A DNA stretch of 64,000 nucleotides from Gammaproteobacteria bacterium (GTDB lineage: Bacteria; Pseudomonadota; Gammaproteobacteria; Pseudomonadales; UBA5518), in NCBI GenBank assembly GCA_016718385.1, contig JADKDK010000006.1:372001-436000 (forward strand), written 5' to 3'. The position numbers and the translations under genes were made by a program. Below are positions 59,374 to 64,000 of the stretch, one piece after another; positions within the stretch are counted from its first letter, which is position 1; every line of letters begins with the position of its first letter. The notes beneath the pieces are model-generated. The model was given only the letters and a program-made list of their open reading frames with translations, ran no database searches and was not told where the DNA came from.

Positions 59374-59973
59374 TTGTCCCTGGATTTGCTCGATGAGCCG
59401 CTGCAGGCGCTGTTCGCCAGCCACGTCGATACGGTGTACCGCGCGCTCGACGCACTGTACCCGGAGATACACCGGGCGGTCGAACTGCTCTGCGACAGCC
59501 TGCTGGCTGACCGCCGCGTGCTGGTCTGCGGCAGCGGCAGCGGCACCGCGCTGGGCCAGGTGTTCTGCACCAACCTGCTGAATCGCGCCCAGATCGACCG
59601 CCCGGGGCTCCCGGTGATCGCGATCGGCAGCGATCCGGCGGCCACCAGCGCGATCGCCGAGAGCTACGGCATCAGCGAGGTGCAGTCCCGCCAGATCCGC
59701 GCCCTGGGCCTGGCGGGCGATGCCCTGGTGGTAATCGCGGGATCGCCGCGCGGTGCGGGCCTGAGCCCTGCGGTGCGCGCCGCCCACGCGCGCGAGATGC
59801 GCGTCATCGCGCTCACGGGCGGCGAAGGCGGAGAGCCGGCGGCGGCGCTGGGACCGGCAGACATCGAGTTGCGCGTGCCCTCGGATGAACCCTACCGCGT
59901 CAACGAATGCCAGCTGCTGCTGCTGAACGCCCTGAGCGCACTGATCGAGCTGCGCCTGTTCGGCGAGGCGTGA
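59374..59973 (+). CDS. diaA: SIS-domain protein DiaA (GmhA-like)
   Basis: 199 residues from TTG 59374, which follows a strong GGAGGAG; there is no better start in frame. SIS fold with LADRRVLVCGSGSGTALGQVF (N-terminal sugar-phosphate loop), VVIAGSPRGAGLSP and ALTGGEGGEPAAALGPADI. DiaA binds DnaA and promotes timely initiation; GmhA is a heptose isomerase in LPS synthesis. The position after lpoA-yraN favours DiaA. Its stop is four bases from the convergent sspB stop. Confidence 0.88.
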   Translation: MSLDLLDEPLQALFASHVDTVYRALDALYPEIHRAVELLCDSLLADRRVLVCGSGSGTALGQVFCTNLLNRAQIDRPGLPVIAIGSDPAATSAIAESYGISEVQSRQIRALGLAGDALVVIAGSPRGAGLSPAVRAAHAREMRVIALTGGEGGEPAAALGPADIELRVPSDEPYRVNECQLLLLNALSALIELRLFGEA

Positions 59974-59977
59974 GGAC

Positions 59978-60358
59978 TTACTTCACCACGCGCAGCGACG
60001 GTTTGCCGCTCCTGGGCTCGTCGTCCGACGACGGCGGCGGCGCCTGTTCCGGTTCGAATACCATGCCCTGCCCGTTTTCGCGCGCGTAGATTCCCAGCAC
60101 CGCGCCAATCGGCACGAAGACATCGATCGCCACGCCGCTGAAGCGTCCGCGGAACCGGATGTCGTCGTTCGACATGTCGATCCCGGCCACCGCCCCGGGC
60201 GCCACATTGAGCACGATCTGCCCGTTCTTGACGTACTGCTGCGGCACCTCGACGCCCGCAACCGTGGCATCCACCAGCAGGTAGGGCGTGCACGCGTTGT
60301 CGAGGATCCACTCGTAGAGCGCGCGCACCAGGTAGGGTCGACTGGATTTCATGCTCAT
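59978..60358 (-). CDS. sspB: ClpXP protease specificity-enhancing factor SspB
   Basis: 126 residues from ATG 60358. SspB dimers deliver ssrA-tagged peptides to ClpX. The N-terminal substrate-binding domain reads SRPYLVRALYEWILDNACTP, then GVEVPQQYVKNGQIVLNVAP. A flexible linker of about 20 residues leads to the C-terminal ClpX-binding peptide KPSLRVVK, which is conserved. It follows sspA by 33 bases. Confidence 0.95.
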   Translation of the reverse strand: MSMKSSRPYLVRALYEWILDNACTPYLLVDATVAGVEVPQQYVKNGQIVLNVAPGAVAGIDMSNDDIRFRGRFSGVAIDVFVPIGAVLGIYARENGQGMVFEPEQAPPPSSDDEPRSGKPSLRVVK

Positions 60359-60391
60359 ATCATGGCGCCTGCCGCCGCCCGCGCGGGCGGA

Positions 60392-61051
60392 TCAGCGTCG
60401 ACGGATCTCCTTTTCAGTCCCGGACAGGCTCGCGCGGAAGGCATCGCGCGCGAACATCCGGGTCATGTAATCGTGCAGCGGCCTGGTCTGCCGGGTGTTG
60501 GGCAGGTCGATGCCCAGCGCCGGCAACCGCCAGAGTATTGCGCAAAGACAGCAATCGGCCAGCGAGAATTCCTCGCTCATGAAGAACGGCTTTTCCGCGA
60601 ATACCGGCGCAACCGCTATCAGCTCGTCGCCGACTTCTCGCCGCGCCGTTGCCACCGCCTGCGGCAGGCTCGCCCGGCTCTCGATCACGTCGACCCGCGA
60701 ACTCCAGTCCCGCTCGATGCGGTACATGAGCTGGCGGCACTCGCCGCGCGCCACCGGATAGACCGGCAGCAGCGGCGGATGCGGGAAGCGTTCGTCGAGA
60801 TATTCCATCATGATCCCGGGCTGGTAGAGCACGAGATCGCGATCGACGAGCGTCGGCAGGCTGCTGTAGGGATTGATCTCGGCGAGTGCCGGGGGATAGT
60901 CCCGGCCATCGACATCGATGACCTCGGCCGAGACTCCCTTCTCCGCCAGCACGATGCGCACCCGGTGGCTGTAATGGCATCGCGCATCGGAGAACAGCGT
61001 CATCGCCGCGCGCCTGGCCAGTACAGCCCTGATGTCTCTGCCGGGGCGCAT
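60392..61051 (-). CDS. sspA: Stringent starvation protein A
   Basis: 219 residues from ATG 61051. GST fold without the usual catalytic residue: MTLFSDARCHYSHRVRIVLA at the N-terminus, then the conserved surface EYLDERFPHPPLLPVYPVAR that contacts RNA polymerase in E. coli, and DCCLCAILWRLPALGI in the C-terminal domain. SspA modulates sigma-70 transcription under stress. It lies 49 bases after the cytochrome gene and before sspB. Confidence 0.95.
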   Translation of the reverse strand: MRPGRDIRAVLARRAAMTLFSDARCHYSHRVRIVLAEKGVSAEVIDVDGRDYPPALAEINPYSSLPTLVDRDLVLYQPGIMMEYLDERFPHPPLLPVYPVARGECRQLMYRIERDWSSRVDVIESRASLPQAVATARREVGDELIAVAPVFAEKPFFMSEEFSLADCCLCAILWRLPALGIDLPNTRQTRPLHDYMTRMFARDAFRASLSGTEKEIRRR

Positions 61052-61100
61052 GGGGGCAAGGGATCGGCGCCGCCGTGCCGGGCACGGCGGCAGCGCGGCC

Positions 61101-63140
61101 TCAGTGGACGTCCTTCCAGTATTCCCGGTTCAGCAGGTACGCGAATACCCCGAAGAAGGCCAAGAACAGCAGCACGTAGATACCCATGCGCTTGCGCTCC
61201 AGCGCCATCGGCTCGGCCACATAGGCGAGGAAGCTCGCCAGGTCCGCCATCGCGGTGTCGAATTCCTCCACCGTCATGCTGCCGGCCTGCGTGATCTGGA
61301 GGCGTCCGCAGGGATCTTCCAGCATGTCTTCGCCGGTCAGCGGGTCACGCTTGATGCCTCCGTTGTGCGCCAGCACCGGGCCAGGCGCGCACTCGGGCAG
61401 GCCCTGCAACTCGATCAGCACGTGGGGCATGGCGACGTCAGGGAAAACGCGGTTGTTCACGCCCCACGGACGCGCCGGCGAATCATCGCGGTAGAAGTTG
61501 CGCAGGTAGGTATAGATGTACTCGGGCGAGCGCGCGCGCGAGATCAGCGTCAGGTCGGGCGGCGGCGCGCCGAACCACTTCTTGGCCAGCGGCACGGGCA
61601 TCGCGTTCTGCATCAGGTCGCCGATCTTGGCATCGTCAAAGATCAGGTTCTGTTCTGCCAGCGGCAGCGGAATGCCCAGATCCGTCGCGGTTCTCTCGAA
61701 ACGCGCGTACTTCAGCGAATGGCAGCCCATGCAGTAGTTCATGTAGTACTTCGCGCCGCGCTGCAGCGAGGCCTTGTCGTCCAGGGCCGGCGAGAACTCG
61801 TCGCAGGGAATCGTGCCGCAGTCGAACGCCGCTTCCGCCCCGACCGCCTTCAGCGGCAGGAAGGCCATGAGCCCCACCAGCACGAGCACCGCCAGGAATT
61901 TCCAGGGCCCCATGCCGCCATCCATGGTCACGCGCGCCGGCTCCGGCTTCGTCTTCTCGATCGAGGTGTAGACCGGCATCAGCAGGAAGAACGCGAAATA
62001 GAGCACCGTGCAGATCTGCGCCAGGAAGGTGCGCTCCGGGGTGGGCGCCTTCACGCCGAGCACGCCGAGGATGATGAACGAGGCCGCGAAGATCACGATC
62101 GCCGCACGGCTCAGCGCACCCTTGTAGCGGATGGACTTCACCGGGCTGCGATCCAGCCAGGGCAGCACGAACATGATCGCGATCGCCGCCGCCATCACCA
62201 CGAAGCCACCGAACTTGTCCGGCACGGCGCGCAGCATCGAGTAGAAGGGCGTGTAGTACCAGACCGGCGCGATGTGCGCAGGCGTCTTCAGCGAGTTGGC
62301 TTCCTCGAAGTTCGCGAACTCCAGGAAGTAGCCGCCCATCTCGGGCGCGAAGAAGATGATGGCGCAGAACACGAACAGGAACACCACCACGCCGACGATG
62401 TCGTGCACCGTGTAGTAGGGGTGGAAGGCGACGCCGTCGAGCGGTACGCCGTTGGCGTCCTTCTTCTTCTTGATCTCGACGCCGTCGGGGTTGTTCGAGC
62501 CGACCTCGTGCAGCGCCAGCAGGTGCAGCACCACCAGCGCGAGCAGGATGATCGGGACCGCCACCACGTGCAACGCGAAGAAACGGTTCAGCGTGATGCC
62601 CGAGATCAGGTAGTCACCGCGGATCCATTGCACGAGGTCTTCGCCGAAGTACGGGATCGCGCCGAACAGCGAGATGATCACCTGTGCGCCCCAGTACGAC
62701 ATCTGGCCCCACGGCAGCACGTAGCCGAGGAAACCCTCCGCCATCAGCATGAAATAGATGGCCATGCCGAAGATCCAGATGAGCTCGCGCGGCTTGCGAT
62801 ACGAGCCGTAGAGCAGCCCGCGGAACATGTGCAGGTAGACCACCGCGAAGAACGCCGATGCCCCCGTGGAGTGCATGTAGCGGATCAGCCAGCCGTACTC
62901 GACGTCGCGCATGATGTATTCGACGGCGGCGAACGCGCGCTCGGCCGAGGGCTCGAAGCTCATCGTCAGCCAGACGCCCGTCAGCAACTGGTTGACCAGC
63001 ACCAGCAGCGAGAGCACGCCGAAGAAGTACCAGAAGTTGAAGTTCTTCGGCGCGTAGTACTTGCCCATGTGGGTGTCCCACGCGCGCACGATCGGCAGAC
63101 GCGCATCGACCCAGTCCCGCAGACCAATCAGCCAGTTCAT
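61101..63140 (-). CDS. Fused cytochrome b/cytochrome c1 of the bc1 complex
   Basis: 679 residues in one uninterrupted frame. Residues 1-400 are cytochrome b: heme ligands H90/H104 and H191/H206, the Qo motif as PVWY (292-295) and about eight helices. Residues 412-431 (a hydrophobic stretch ending KAVGAE) look like the signal or stop-transfer segment of c1. Residues 435-679 are cytochrome c1 with CMGCH (470-474) and a C-terminal anchor helix (MGIYVLLFLAFFGVFAYLL). Most gammaproteobacteria have separate petB and petC. The arrangement equals FbcH of Bradyrhizobium (about 687 residues), which is cleaved after export. The start overlaps the petA stop (TAATG). Confidence 0.92.
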   Translation of the reverse strand: MNWLIGLRDWVDARLPIVRAWDTHMGKYYAPKNFNFWYFFGVLSLLVLVNQLLTGVWLTMSFEPSAERAFAAVEYIMRDVEYGWLIRYMHSTGASAFFAVVYLHMFRGLLYGSYRKPRELIWIFGMAIYFMLMAEGFLGYVLPWGQMSYWGAQVIISLFGAIPYFGEDLVQWIRGDYLISGITLNRFFALHVVAVPIILLALVVLHLLALHEVGSNNPDGVEIKKKKDANGVPLDGVAFHPYYTVHDIVGVVVFLFVFCAIIFFAPEMGGYFLEFANFEEANSLKTPAHIAPVWYYTPFYSMLRAVPDKFGGFVVMAAAIAIMFVLPWLDRSPVKSIRYKGALSRAAIVIFAASFIILGVLGVKAPTPERTFLAQICTVLYFAFFLLMPVYTSIEKTKPEPARVTMDGGMGPWKFLAVLVLVGLMAFLPLKAVGAEAAFDCGTIPCDEFSPALDDKASLQRGAKYYMNYCMGCHSLKYARFERTATDLGIPLPLAEQNLIFDDAKIGDLMQNAMPVPLAKKWFGAPPPDLTLISRARSPEYIYTYLRNFYRDDSPARPWGVNNRVFPDVAMPHVLIELQGLPECAPGPVLAHNGGIKRDPLTGEDMLEDPCGRLQITQAGSMTVEEFDTAMADLASFLAYVAEPMALERKRMGIYVLLFLAFFGVFAYLLNREYWKDVH

Positions 63141-63742
63141 TACGCGGTCTCCTGATCAACGCCGATTACCAGAACCTTTTCGCTCTCGTACATGTGCGGC
63201 GGCACCTCGAGGTTCAGCGGCGCCGGGACGCTCTTGAACACGCGGCCCGCGAGGTCGAACTTGGAGCCGTGGCAGGGGCAGAAGAAGCCGCCGAGCCACT
63301 GGTCGCCCCCGAGGTCGGTCGCGCCCACGTCGGGCCGGTATTTCGGCGCACACCCCAGGTGGGTGCACAGTCCGACCAGCACCAGGAATTCCGGCTTGAT
63401 CGAGCGCTGGACACCCTCGGCGTAGGCCGGCTGCGCGGATTCGGCAGATTCCGGGTCACGCAGCACGTCGACCAGCGATCCGGTCGTCAACGCATCCAGG
63501 CTCTCCTGCGTGCGGCGCACCACGTAGACCGGCTTCCCGCGCCACTCGACCACGACCATCTGGCCGGGCTCGAGCTTGCTGATGTCCGCCTTCACCGGAG
63601 CCCCTGCCGCCTTGGCCTTGGCGCTCGGATTCCAGGAAGACAAGAACGGGACGGCTACACCGACGACTCCAGCCGCACCTACAACCGAGGTGGCGACGGT
63701 CAGGAACTGCCGCCTCCCCTTGTTAACGCCTTTAGTACTCAC
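63140..63742 (-). CDS. petA: Ubiquinol-cytochrome c reductase Rieske iron-sulfur subunit
   Basis: 200 residues from GTG 63742 with GGAG upstream. A twin-arginine signal-anchor (GRRQFLTVATSVVGAAG) shows Tat export. The [2Fe-2S] ligands are C126/H128 (CTHLGC) and C155/H158 (CPCHGSKFD), with the stabilising disulfide cysteines C131 and C157. It receives electrons from ubiquinol and passes them to cytochrome c1. First gene of the pet group, after rpsI. Confidence 0.96.
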   Translation of the reverse strand: MSTKGVNKGRRQFLTVATSVVGAAGVVGVAVPFLSSWNPSAKAKAAGAPVKADISKLEPGQMVVVEWRGKPVYVVRRTQESLDALTTGSLVDVLRDPESAESAQPAYAEGVQRSIKPEFLVLVGLCTHLGCAPKYRPDVGATDLGGDQWLGGFFCPCHGSKFDLAGRVFKSVPAPLNLEVPPHMYESEKVLVIGVDQETA

Positions 63743-63896
63743 GAGGGAGATTCTCCAATCCTGGATGGACGCAACACCGCGCCGCGGGGCGAATTTTGCG
63801 GCCGGAATGCTAAAGAAATTCCCTGCCGCTGACAAGGAATTTGGGGATATTGCGCTGTCATCGGCATCGTCGCACGCAAGCTTGCGCTCCACACGG

Positions 63897-63929
63897 CAAA
63901 ACGCCCGGGCCATTGCTGGACCGGGCGTT
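63897..63929 (-). terminator. Terminator of the rplM-rpsI transcript
   Basis: On the minus strand AACGCCCGG and CCGGGCGTT form a perfect 9-bp stem with a 12-base loop, followed by TTTTGCC. It is 48 bases after the rpsI stop and separates the ribosomal genes from petA, whose own promoter must lie in 63743-63896. Confidence 0.8.
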
Positions 63930-63977
63930 CCGGAGGATGAGCATCGACTGGACCCCGGATGGACCCGGGTGCCACGA

Positions 63978-64000
63978 TCAGCGCTTCGAGTACTGTGGAC
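63978..64000 (-). CDS. rpsI: 30S ribosomal protein S9, last codons only
   Basis: The minus strand from the window edge reads the C-terminal residues PQYSKR and TGA (63980-63978), with GT of a preceding arginine codon. This is the nearly universal end of S9, whose Arg-rich tail reaches the ribosomal P site. The identity is supported by the terminator after it and by the rplM-rpsI-pet order of Pseudomonas relatives. Confidence 0.85.

Overview
This is a high-GC (roughly two-thirds G+C by eye) chromosomal segment of a Gram-negative gammaproteobacterium. The gene orders aspS-ruvCAB-ybgC-tolQRAB-pal-cpoB, mraZ-to-ftsZ (dcw), secA-argJ-mutT and rpsI-petABC-sspAB are typical of the class. The order around mraZ, rnpB, rsmI, lpoA, yraN, diaA, sspBA and petABC follows the Pseudomonas arrangement very closely. 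A bc1 complex, meso-DAP type MurE, Tol-Pal and the SspA/SspB pair all fit. I cannot name a genus. I see no prophage, insertion sequence or CRISPR array: this is core chromosome with a few accessory islands.

Layout. 1-1.2 kb: 5' part of a secreted protein with cadherin-like/Big repeats, running off the left edge. 1.6-6 kb: pyruvate dehydrogenase E1 and E2 (aceE-aceF). 6.1-10.4 kb: an M16 lipoprotein peptidase, a PerM/AI-2E type transporter and a TusA-like protein, divergent from bepA (10.6-12 kb). 12-14.7 kb: a hairpin repeat cluster, nadA, a YgjP-like metallohydrolase and a SnoaL-like protein. 14.8-24.5 kb (all minus): FmdB-like zinc ribbon, aspS, ruvC, ruvA, ruvB, ybgC, tolQ, tolR, tolA, tolB, pal, cpoB, tRNA-Lys. 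24.8-27.4 kb (plus): an HU protein with a histone-H1-like tail, proS and a small membrane protein. 27.4-32.8 kb (minus): acyl-CoA dehydrogenase, aminoglycoside-phosphotransferase-like kinase, orphan ExbD, a CrtC/AttH-like protein, DUF4404 and hemB. 32.9-38.5 kb (minus): M23 peptidase, secA, argJ, mutT. 38.7-55.4 kb (minus): the complete dcw cluster from mraZ to ftsZ, nearly every junction overlapping. 55.7-64 kb: rnpB, rsmI, divergent lpoA-yraN-diaA, then sspB, sspA, a fused cytochrome b/c1 gene, the Rieske gene and the last codons of rpsI.

How the genes work together. Most of the window serves envelope growth and division: peptidoglycan precursor synthesis (murE, F, D, G, C, mraY, ddl), the divisome (ftsL, I, W, Q, A, Z), synthase activation (lpoA), Tol-Pal constriction (tolQRAB, pal, cpoB), outer-membrane quality control (bepA) and secretion (secA). 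DNA repair (ruvABC, mutT), tRNA charging (aspS, proS, tRNA-Lys), respiration (petA, petBC, aceEF), heme and NAD synthesis (hemB, nadA) and stress proteolysis (sspAB) fill the rest.

Most notable observations: a family of 18-base hairpins with constant GTC...GAC ends and a TTCA/TGAA loop, one of which sits between two 27-base copies of the murE/murF junction; broken frames in ruvB, proS and murF; a fused cytochrome b-c1 gene; no lpxC after ftsZ; and an orphan exbD behind an acyl-CoA dehydrogenase/kinase pair.
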